Shown here piece by piece: positions 1-9,300 of a stretch of DNA of 24,182 nt. The notes beneath the pieces are model-generated. The model was not told the origin of the DNA. It saw only the letters and a program-made list of their open reading frames with translations, and made no database searches. Origin of the DNA: Flavobacteriales bacterium UBA5422 (GTDB taxonomy: Bacteria; Bacteroidota; Bacteroidia; Flavobacteriales_D; Crocinitomicaceae); NCBI GenBank assembly GCA_002409405.1, contig DHNG01000025.1, positions 113,769 to 137,950 of the forward strand, read 5' to 3'. The first letter of the stretch is position 1. The number at the start of each line of letters is the position of its first letter. Position numbers and translations under genes: made by a program.

Positions 1-508
1 TTACGATAACAAAGTTGAAGCAGTTGCTTCCGGGTTTGACCAAACAGTATTGACAGGTTCAGTTCCGCTTTCTAAATCAGGTAACTTGTGGGTTGCAAAA
101 CCTACAGGATCAGGAAAAGAAGCAACGTTGACAGTATCCGGTAAAAATACAGTAACAGGAAAAACACAACAGTTATTGACTCAAAAATTCCGAGTTTCTA
201 ACTTGCCGGATCCTGAATTGTATTGGGGAGCTGCAAAGAACGGAGACAAAGGTCAACGTACAGAAACAAAATTGTTTGCGAAGTACGGTCCTGAAATTCC
301 ATTGAATGCGCAGTTCAGAATTGTAAGCTGGGAAGTTCAGATTCCAGGTGCACAAGGAGCTCCGCCGAAAGGAACAGGAGGTGTGTTGGATGGAACTGCA
401 TCTAACCTGATCAAGCAAGCAAAACCGGGAATGCAGGTATCATTCATCTGTACAGTTGTTGGTCCTGACGGAATCCAACGTAAGCGTGCAGGAGCATTTA
501 AAGTTTAA
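1..508 (+). CDS. gldM: GldM C-terminal part (T9SS/gliding inner-membrane motor stator), 5' truncated
   Basis: Only the last 168 or so residues are in the window; the frame is open from base 2 and the gene begins upstream. The sequence matches the C-terminal Ig-like domains of GldM/PorM, with the run VSNLPDPELYWGA followed by a long beta-rich segment and a final KRAGAFKV. In the known system GldM forms, with GldL, the proton-driven inner-membrane motor of type IX secretion and gliding. Its periplasmic domains reach the outer-membrane GldK/GldN ring. The next gene, 22 nt downstream, is gldN, which is the usual gldKLMN order and supports the call. The transmembrane helix and the first periplasmic domains cannot be judged here. 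Confidence 0.9.
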   Translation, partial: YDNKVEAVASGFDQTVLTGSVPLSKSGNLWVAKPTGSGKEATLTVSGKNTVTGKTQQLLTQKFRVSNLPDPELYWGAAKNGDKGQRTETKLFAKYGPEIPLNAQFRIVSWEVQIPGAQGAPPKGTGGVLDGTASNLIKQAKPGMQVSFICTVVGPDGIQRKRAGAFKV

Positions 509-530
509 AAACTTAATAAAAAGTAAAAAT

Positions 531-1544
531 ATGAAGAGTCTAATTGTTAATACAGCGGCGATCTTTGCACTAGGATTTTCCTACGCACAGATTGAAGATG
601 CCGGACCTGTAAATAACCCGGCAGACGGGATTATTGACGGGGTTGTTCTGAAAGAACATGTTCCGACAAAACGCATGATTCCGTATGAGTTTGTGCGTGA
701 GGCAGATGTGATGTGGATGAAGCGCGTGTGGCAGACAATAGATCTTCGCGAACGAATGAACCATACACTCTATTATCCCCATGACGAAATTACTCCTGCC
801 GGAGAATGGGTCAAACATGGTGAACGATGGAGTTTGTGGACCATCATCAGACACAATATTATCAATGGAAAATTGACTGTTTTCCTTCCTTACAACCCGA
901 ACAACCAGTTTAGCGAGTGGGATGGTGATCAGTTAAAGTACCCACTCTACCCGCAACAAGGGTTGACTTACTTCACCGATTCGGTATACCGTGAAAAATT
1001 GGTATACTGTTTAGGGAAAATGGGACCTCAAAGTGATGTTCCGGAAGTAGATGAGTACGGAGATCCGATTATTATTACATTACCTGATGGAACGGAATCG
1101 TTCAAATATCCACCGGCTGATACACTTTGGTACACGTCTAAAGACATCATTCAATACCGTATTAAGGAAGAATGGTTCTTTGACAAAGAACGCTCCGTTC
1201 TTGACCAACGAATTCTTGCACTGGCACCGGTAGTTTACCAAAAAGGTGTAGATGCGCAAGGAAACGAAAGTATCAGTGGAACAATGGAATTATTCTGGTT
1301 GTACTTCCCGCACTGTCGATTTGTATTTAATAACTACTTTTCATACAACGACAAGAACGATGCGCAATGGATGAGTTTCGATGACCTGTTCTGGAAAAGA
1401 AGATTTACTTCTTTTATTTACAAAGAAAGTAACGGATTTGACAGAAAGATTGAAACCTACCGAAGTGGTGTAGATGCCCTCAGAGAATCAGAGCGAATCA
1501 AAGAGGAAATCAGAACATTTGAGCACGACGTTTGGGATTATTAA
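531..1544 (+). CDS. gldN: GldN (T9SS/gliding periplasmic ring protein)
   Basis: This encodes a 337-aa protein. The frame is open further upstream to 456, inside gldM, but ATG 531 is the likely start because it gives a clean signal peptide (MKSLIVNTAAIFALGFSYAQ) and sits after an A-rich leader, as is normal in Bacteroidetes. The mature part has the conserved GldN/PorN features: an N-terminal DGIIDG/VVLKEH segment, MWMKRVWQTIDLRERMN around residues 60-76, and a C-terminal half with LFWLYFPHCRFVFNNYF. GldN binds GldK at the outer-membrane periplasmic face and is essential for T9SS secretion in studied species. Length fits the family. It is probably co-transcribed with gldM and ends just before an intrinsic terminator. 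Confidence 0.92.
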   Translation: MKSLIVNTAAIFALGFSYAQIEDAGPVNNPADGIIDGVVLKEHVPTKRMIPYEFVREADVMWMKRVWQTIDLRERMNHTLYYPHDEITPAGEWVKHGERWSLWTIIRHNIINGKLTVFLPYNPNNQFSEWDGDQLKYPLYPQQGLTYFTDSVYREKLVYCLGKMGPQSDVPEVDEYGDPIIITLPDGTESFKYPPADTLWYTSKDIIQYRIKEEWFFDKERSVLDQRILALAPVVYQKGVDAQGNESISGTMELFWLYFPHCRFVFNNYFSYNDKNDAQWMSFDDLFWKRRFTSFIYKESNGFDRKIETYRSGVDALRESERIKEEIRTFEHDVWDY

Positions 1545-1563
1545 TCTGAAGATAAAATGTACG

Positions 1564-1595
1564 AAAGAGCCTTGTTTTACAGGGCTCTTTTTTTG
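1564..1595 (+). terminator. Intrinsic terminator after gldN
   Basis: An inverted repeat, AAAGAGCCTT (1564-1573) with AGGGCTCTTT (1581-1590), closes a 7-nt loop and allows one G-T pair. It is followed directly by a T run to 1594. It lies 20 nt after the gldN stop and marks the end of the gld operon. Confidence 0.85.
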
Positions 1596-1618
1596 TCTGT
1601 AAACCGGTTATGAGATTA

Positions 1619-1650
1619 TTTTTTTTTTAATCGGAAATACCATATATTTG
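1619..1650 (+). promoter_or_regulatory. Probable Bacteroidetes promoter for the usp-cvfB unit
   Basis: TATATTTG at 1643-1650 is an exact match to the Bacteroidetes -7 consensus TAnnTTTG. The -33 region is only a T-rich tract (about 1619-1628), without a clear TTTG. Start of transcription would be near 1656, giving a leader of about 10 nt before ATG 1666. Confidence 0.55.
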
Positions 1651-1665
1651 AAAAAAACAAAGTAG

Positions 1666-2466
1666 ATGAATTTATACATTGTTCCACATGATTTAACGGA
1701 GGTTGGAAACAGCGCACTGAGGCATGCCTTACATCTCTGTAATAAAGTTGAGGCAGAAATCAGGATTCTTCACCTGGTTGCCAACAAAAATGAAATCAAC
1801 TCCGCTTCACTGAAAATCGACAAGATTATTGAATCACTTGAAATTCCTGAAAAAGCAACAATCACCAGACAAGTACAAACCGGATCCATTTTTGAAGATA
1901 TCGGAAGAATTGCAACCAAAGCAGCCGCTCAGTTGATCATTATGGGGACGCATGGCCAGCATGGGTTTCAAAAATTGTTCAGAAGCCATGCAATTCAAGT
2001 AATCACCAGTTGTGATATTCCTTTTTTGATTGTTCAGAAAACAACTCCGACAAAAGATTTGCGAAATATTGTTGTACCGATAGACCTGACGAAAGAAAGT
2101 CTTCAGATTGTCAACCTGGCAGGTGATGTTGCGAACATCTACGGAGCCGAAGTTCACGTAATCGGAAACAAACAAAACGACGAGTTGCTGAATCAGCAAA
2201 TGAAAAACAGGATTCAGATCGTAAAAAAGCAATACGAAGAACGAAATGTGCCTTCAAAAGTCGAATTCTTAAAAGACGGAGGTTCTTATTCCAAGAAAGT
2301 GATTGAATACAGCAAAAAGAATGACGTAGATTTGATTGCAATTGCTTACCATTCCGAAAGCTTATTGCCGCAATTTGATAAATTTGCACAAAATTTAATT
2401 ACAAACAGTGAATTATTGCCGTGTCTGGTGCTCAATTCCAAACAAGCATCAGCACTTTATTTTTAA
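1666..2466 (+). CDS. Universal stress protein, tandem UspA domains
   Basis: This 266-aa cytoplasmic protein has two Usp folds in tandem. Domain 1 (about residues 1-125) has the IVPHDLTEVGNSAL start, an Asp at the usual nucleotide-site position, and IIMGTHGQHGF at 92-101. Domain 2 (about 132-262) begins with NIVVPIDLTKESLQIV. The standard ATP-binding motif is G-x2-G-x9-G-(S/T). Domain 1 keeps the first two glycines (94, 97) but has Arg107 where the last glycine is expected, and domain 2 lacks the glycine loop altogether. ATP binding is therefore doubtful. Tandem Usp proteins are common in Bacteroidetes and usually have stress or signalling roles that are not defined. It is followed by the cvfB-like gene after 1 nt, so the two are likely co-translated. 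Confidence 0.88.
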   Translation: MNLYIVPHDLTEVGNSALRHALHLCNKVEAEIRILHLVANKNEINSASLKIDKIIESLEIPEKATITRQVQTGSIFEDIGRIATKAAAQLIIMGTHGQHGFQKLFRSHAIQVITSCDIPFLIVQKTTPTKDLRNIVVPIDLTKESLQIVNLAGDVANIYGAEVHVIGNKQNDELLNQQMKNRIQIVKKQYEERNVPSKVEFLKDGGSYSKKVIEYSKKNDVDLIAIAYHSESLLPQFDKFAQNLITNSELLPCLVLNSKQASALYF

Positions 2467-2467
2467 T

Positions 2468-3295
2468 ATGAAAACCGGAAATTACAACAAACTTCAGCTA
2501 CTTCGTTTTACAAGTGTAGGAGCATATTTAGGAGATGATCAGGACAACGATGTATTATTACCCAATAAATACCTGACGGATGACATGCAGGTAGGCGATG
2601 AAGTAGAAGTATTTCTCTACCGGGATTCTGAAGACAGATTGGTGGCAACCACTGAACATCCATTGGTAAAACCAGGTGAATTTGCATTTCTGCGGATAAA
2701 GGAAGTCAATTTCTATGGTGCATTTGCCGACTGGGGATTAGAGAAGGACCTCATGATTCCCTTCAAAGAGCAACACATTACGTTGAATGAAAATTCGTAC
2801 TACCTGACAGCATTGAAATACGACGAAGCAACTGACAGACTCTACGGAACAACAAAAGTTAATAAGCTGTTCACTCCATGCAGTGATGAAGCATTGATCG
2901 GTACCATTCTTCCAATCCTGGTTGGTGATCAAACAGATTTAGGTGTCAAGGTCATTGTCGATCAACACTACCTCGGAATGGTTTATCATTCAGATATGCC
3001 CTCAGATCTTCGCAGAGGCGATTATACGGAAGGTTACATCTACAACATCCGCGAGGACGGAAAAGTGGATGTACGCATCGGAAAACCGGGTTATCAGCGC
3101 ATCGATGACAATGCAGACAAGTTGATGGCGATTTTGCAGCGATTAGGGAAAATCAACATTACCGACAAAAGTTCTCCTGAAAAAGTAATGGAGACTGTCG
3201 GAATGAGTAAAAAAGTTTTCAAACAAGCTGTAGGAAAACTCTACAAAGAGAAATTGATTGAGCTGAAAGAGGATTCCATTGTCTGGATCGGATAA
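2468..3295 (+). CDS. CvfB-like S1-domain RNA-binding protein
   Basis: This encodes a 275-aa protein resembling CvfB/YitL. The order is an N-terminal S1-like domain (about 1-62, with the phrase VGAYLGDDQDNDVLLPNKY), a second S1 domain (about 65-130, VNFYGAFADWGLEKDLMIPF), a third S1 region (about 150-205, LGMVYHSD and EDGKVDVRIGKPGYQRID) and a C-terminal winged-helix segment (about 215-275) with SPEKVMETVGMSKKVFKQAV. In Gram-positive bacteria the family binds RNA and affects virulence-gene expression; its role in Bacteroidetes is not established. ATG 2468 is preferred over an in-frame upstream ATG at 2408 that would lie deep in the preceding gene. The new start is 1 nt after the usp stop, so the pair forms an operon. 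Confidence 0.88.
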   Translation: MKTGNYNKLQLLRFTSVGAYLGDDQDNDVLLPNKYLTDDMQVGDEVEVFLYRDSEDRLVATTEHPLVKPGEFAFLRIKEVNFYGAFADWGLEKDLMIPFKEQHITLNENSYYLTALKYDEATDRLYGTTKVNKLFTPCSDEALIGTILPILVGDQTDLGVKVIVDQHYLGMVYHSDMPSDLRRGDYTEGYIYNIREDGKVDVRIGKPGYQRIDDNADKLMAILQRLGKINITDKSSPEKVMETVGMSKKVFKQAVGKLYKEKLIELKEDSIVWIG

Positions 3296-3333
3296 TGTCG
3301 AACGTTTGTTTAATTAAATCATAAAGTAATCCA

Positions 3334-3365
3334 TTTGTAAAAACAATATTTTTTTAGTAGTTTAG
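3334..3365 (+). promoter_or_regulatory. Probable promoter of the 2635-aa secreted protein gene
   Basis: TTTG at 3334-3337 is followed after 20 nt by TAGTTTAG at 3358-3365, one mismatch from TAnnTTTG. Spacing fits the Bacteroidetes -33/-7 arrangement. The ATG lies 25 nt after the -7 box. Confidence 0.55.
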
Positions 3366-3390
3366 CGGGACAACCTTTTTCCGACTAAAT

Positions 3391-6300
3391 ATGAAATACA
3401 TATTTACTACTACTGTATACCTATACTTGTTTTTTGTAAACTTCTGTTCATTCGGGCAGATTACATTGATTTCAAGTTCGCTTTCCAACAATTTAACAGC
3501 TTGTCTGAACGACGCAACATATACTGTTACAATTAACAATTTATCTCCGTACAACCTGTCCAATATACAGGTGGGGTTGCATTTACCTGAAGGAATTAAT
3601 TATGTTTCATCGAGTGTTACCGGTGGATCAGAAAATGTAGTCACGGGTGTTGACACACTCCAATTTACAATGGCCAATATCCCTTCTTTGTCACAGGTAA
3701 CGTTTTCCGTCGTGATCAATGCCGGATGCATGCAAAGTTATACCGCCAAAAAGAACACCTTTAAAATGAGTTATACCGGAGATAACGGCATCGGAGGGAT
3801 TATCAATGCAACAGACAGCCACGAAAGTAATTTATATACGATTAGCGTCCCCGATCTTTCGTTGGTATCCATGACCAATCAATCTTATTCCGGTAATGTG
3901 GGAGATGTATTTACCCGTTGTATTACCATTACCAATGGAGGGAACGGTTCACTTGCTCAATTTGAGCTGGAGCACAATCATGGAAGCGGATTGGTCATTC
4001 AATCCGCATCACCCGGAACCAGCAATCCATTTCTAAATGGAACGATTCACCTGTTGACTGCAGCTGATTTTGCAATGATCGGAAACGGGAACGGAACCTT
4101 TGATCCGGGAGAATCAATCACAATTTGTGAGACAATTGAAATCATCAGCTGTTCGAATGCACAATCCGTTTATAATTACAGATGGGGATGCAACAACCAG
4201 GTTTGTCAACAATTATCCGATGCTGCCAATGTGGTCTTTGAATCCGAGACACCCAATCTGGTTTTTACACCGTGGAACAGTTTTACTAACAACGCAGCAA
4301 ACGGACTTGGAGCCAACTGTTACGGAAATAACAGTAACGGAGATTTTCCATCTTCCCTGACAATTGTAAATAACGGAACGGGAGATGCAATCAATACTCT
4401 CATCGATGTCGGAGGTGCCTATTCTTCTCATACAGGGTGGGTATACACCAATTACTACAGCTCCATCAACATTGCATCACTTACTATCGAAATCAATGGG
4501 GGTGGACAGCAAGCAATTGTACCCGTAAGTACCACAAACGGACAATCAAGACCTTGTTTACCTGCCAGTCCTAAAAATGGATTTGTCCTAAACATTCCCT
4601 TGATTGAACCGGGGGATATTGTTGTTATCCGCTGGAATCATTTCACGTGTTGTATTGACTATTGTGAAAATGCTACCCGCAAGCATTTATTGCATTGGCG
4701 ATTCAGGGGAAATTACACCAATAGATGTGGAACCAACTACGATATACCTCAATCCAATTCCCTTCCTAATTCGGGAGGTTCGTATTATTACAGAAATCAA
4801 CTTTCTGCTGACGTAGTTCCGGGGACTATGATCAATGGAGAAACCTCAACCGTTACCTTCATGGCTGTCAATTCGGAATTCAACCTGCCGAGATCCAATA
4901 ATCATCGGTTCAAATACCGGTTGATTCTCCCCGACGGATGTCTGAATGTCAATACCAACTCTCTTGTTATCCGCAACCACCTGGGAGTTGTACAGGGGCA
5001 TGTTCCGACCATTGAACTTGCCGGTGATACGGTCGATTTTGTATTCACAGGCATCCCGATGGGCACACAATGGACTGTGAGTTTTGACTTGTCTGTCGAT
5101 TGTGCGTCGTGTCCGATTGAAGGACTGAAAACCATCCAGTTTCAAACCTTATATGCTCCGAATATCAATTGCTCCTGTTGGCAGATGATGGGATGTGTAA
5201 GCGCGAATATAGACGTTCTCTGTCCTCCGGTATGCGAAGGGGCTAATCTGGTCGAAAAACGTGTCCGAAGAATCAATTTAGGGCTTCCTGACACTGACAA
5301 CAACGGGTTGCCTGATAACGGGCCGCACAACATGAATCAGGTTCGCACCGACCGGATGATGCATGGCGACACGTTGGAGGTATACAACAAAAGTTTTATT
5401 CACAATCCGAACAATGCAGCTTACCGATCAATTGTATTAAACCACCGGATGATGAGTCACGGGCAGCGCATGACCTACAGCCACAGTATTGTCCGCATCT
5501 ATAAAGCGGCTTCCAATACGTATTTTACAAGTACTGCTCAGAATATCAATACCAATGTAACCACTGCAGGAACAACACGCAGTTGGAGAAACGGCTTTAA
5601 TATTCAGACGCTTCCTTCTTTGGGAATGGGTGCCGGCAGTTTACTGGAAACAGGCGACTCTGTAATTGTTCTTTCTTACTATGTGAATACGGTGAATAAC
5701 AATACCAATTACCTGGATGTTGTCAATACGGAATCCAGTATGTTTGCTACTGCAACTGCTGCTTTTCAAAACGCACCGACAGGTGAATTATTCGGATGTA
5801 ATACCTTAAATAAAGAATTCACACTGATTGGATGGTATTACACCAATTCCGGTGAAAATTCATTGACTACCGACAATTGCGGTGAAATTACACTAACACA
5901 GAATTATTACCTGAGCATCGGTCCGTGCTGTAACAATTACAACGGGGGAAATTTATTCCCGTTTGAGTACCGGCATTGGTCTGCTCCGGGAAATATGTTT
6001 GTAGAGTTACCTGATGATTATGAATTTATCAATGCCAGCTTCAATTTTGCTGCTACCGGGGGAACATTGGTCACACGTCCTGACAACGTGAATTATTTCC
6101 CGATCACTCCCATTTCTGTTGCAGGAAACACCTATGAATTTGACCTGTATCCGTTCTTCGGTGATCCATCAAGCGGTAATCCGATTATTTTCGGAGATGA
6201 CGGATTTAACGGGAATATTCGTGTGCGTATGCGGCCTACCTGTAATGTAGAAAACGGAACCAGCAACACACGCTACCGTTGGAATTATATTCCTGTCTCG

Positions 6301-9300
6301 CAATTAAATCCAACGAATTATGCTACAACTGCATGGCTCACAACGGATCCGGTTACTTACAATGGTCCGATTGTCAGTATGCAATCCAACATTCTGATGG
6401 TTAACTCACAATCGGGGCAGGAAACATGGGATTTATTCTTCCAGAACACTTCATTTGCATCGGTAGCTTCCAATTTCTGGATCGGCGCACCGTCAAATGG
6501 TGGAATTACTGCAGACAGTGTACTGAATATTGCGACAAACACCTGGTATTATCCAAATTCCAATGGAATATTTTCTCTAACGGACCTTCCGGCAAACAGC
6601 ACGGCAACATACCGGCTTTTTACAACAATGACGAGCTGCCAATCAGCAAGCATCATTATATCAAGCGGGTGGGGATGCTCCGGAATTCCGGCAACTGTGG
6701 CGGATTACGAATGTGAACCGTTGGAATTAACATTGACAATCAATCCGTTGACACCATCTTTTGAAGCTCAAATTGCATTGCTCAGTAACGGAGTCAATGA
6801 ATTGTGTGATGAACTGGATTTTGAAATTACTGTCCGAAATTATCAGTTGGGATATGGTTTCGATATGTTGACAGACATTCAGCTGCCATATGGATTGGAA
6901 TATGTGACGGGTTCCGGAAATTTGTTTTATCAGGGAACAACTACTCCCCTCCCCGATCCCGGATTGGTATCCGGTACAACCTTTCAATGGGATTTATCAG
7001 CTACAAACCTTTCTGACAACGGTTTGATCGGGATTGTAGATTCGGTTAACAATAAATATACAATCCGTTTCAAAGCAAGACCACTCTGTGGATTTAACTC
7101 CGGGCAGCGCGTATTCGTCCGGGGAGCAGGAGAATCTTTCTGTGGCTCCGTACATCAGTCAGAATTGAACTATTCGCAGCCCATTTATCTCAATAATATG
7201 ACGGCACCTTATACAACCGACATTTCCATTGGTATTGATTTCATTACTCCCTGCGGACCGAACAATGAAACAACATTGGCAATTCAAAACCTTGGAAACG
7301 GACCGTTCGGAACGACTGATACACTCCATTTTGTACTTCCCACAGGCTTGACATATACTCCCAATTCTTTTGTTCCGATCCACAATGCTTCTATTACTCA
7401 GACAGAACCCATTGTTGTGAATTCAGGATCTCAGATTACTTTAAAATGGCCACTGATGCCCGGAGTTGCAATGGGCGATTCGATGGTGTTTGAAGTCAAC
7501 CTGAATCCTTCTCCGATCGATCTGCCGTGTGTTGTCACCGAATTACGTGCATTTACAACCGTTTTACTGTCAGCTGCCTGTTCTCTTGACGGAAATGTGT
7601 GTTCTGCAGGATTGATTACCGGTGAAAACGTGAAACCTATTTACATTTATAAAACAGATCTGGACGAAAACAATGCTGTGGCAAATGTACACCTGAATCC
7701 GGACGGAAGTGAGACACTCTCCGGGTCCTTTTCACTCTACAATCAGGGAGCATCATTGAGCAGCAGTTATTCATTGATCTATGAAATCTTGCACGATGTA
7801 AACGGAGATGGTATATACAGCGCCGGAGATACAGTTGTATGGACGGAAACCGTTTCTGCGACTATTCCCGGGGGATCTTCTGAAACGTTTACATTCTCCA
7901 ACATCCCTGTCAACGAATTCTGTGGAGGAAGTATCCGATTGTCGCTGGTCAACAATGCATGCTTCTGTTCGGATAATATTTTCACATTTAACCTGACAAC
8001 TTCAGCTACCAATTTTGCAGACACAATTTGTTCGCAGGATACCATAATGATCTCCTATCCTGATCTTCATAATTACAATTATTCATGGTCGTCAACGAAT
8101 GGATTGTCGAGTGGAGTCATTCCGCAACCGTTATTTACGGGAGTCAATAATGGTAGTATCCCGGTTGCTCACACATTCGTCAGAACAGTCGATAAAGGAA
8201 TCTGTCAGCACATAGATACCAGCGTGATTGTAATCCGGCCCCTACCGAAAGCTGAAATCCTGCTGAACGATACACTTCTTTGTGAATCAGAGAATGATTT
8301 ACTTGTTCCATTGCATGCCCACAACAGTTTTGCCGATTATACGGTAAATTATTCTGTTAATGGAATTACGCAAACCGCGACATTTACAGATACATTTTAC
8401 CACACTCTTCCTGTTTCAAGTCCCGGCACTTACCAAATTCAACTAACATCAGTTACAGATGGGAGTCCGAATACCTGCTCGGCACTTGTTGACGATTCGG
8501 TACTGATTACTGTTAATCCGCTACCCGTTGCAAACGTATACGGAGATACGACAGTTTGTATGAATACGAACGGAATTCTGTTAACATTTGAGGGTTCCAA
8601 TGCAACAGCGGAATATACATTTGATTACGTAGTTGAGGGAGACACCTTTCAAATTACGACCACAAATGGAATTGCCCAGGTGACTGTACCTACCGATCAG
8701 GACGGTTCGTTCAGTTATGAAACGATCCTAATCACAGAGTCCAGTGCAGCACAATGTACGGCGGCTCCAGGGTTAGAAAATACAGTGGTTGTTTTACCAT
8801 TGCCGCATGCAACCATTGAAACAGATACACTAGTGTGTCAAAACGATCCGGATGTTGCGCTTTCTATCACCGGATCCAATTCAACTGCTCCGTATACCTT
8901 TACATACACCGTGAATGGAACCCCTCAAACAGGTAGCGGGACTCCGGTGTTGCCGATTTTGCAATCCACAACTGTTCCAGATACATTTTTCTATAACCTG
9001 ACAGGGATTACAGACGGTTCTATCCGCACTTGTAGTGTGGTTCTTGATACAACCATTCGTGTTGTTGTAAACCCACTACCAAACGCACATGTTATCGGAG
9101 ATACATCTGTGTGTCACCAGGCATCTTTGCCATCAGTAACATTTGTCGGGGGTAACGGGACAGCACCCTATACCTTCACCTATACATATAACAACGATAC
9201 GTTACAAGTAACAGCACTAATTGACTCTGTACAGGTTTCAATCGCAACCGATTCGGTCGGAATTTTCACGATTCAACTGTTATCCGTTGTAGATTCCAGT

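Noticed and set aside
456..530. An upstream in-frame ATG extending GldN by 25 residues
   Set aside because: It lies mostly within gldM and would bury the clear signal peptide that begins at ATG 531.
2408..2467. An upstream in-frame ATG extending the CvfB-like protein by 20 residues
   Set aside because: The extension lies wholly inside the usp coding region; ATG 2468, 1 nt after the usp stop, is the natural start.
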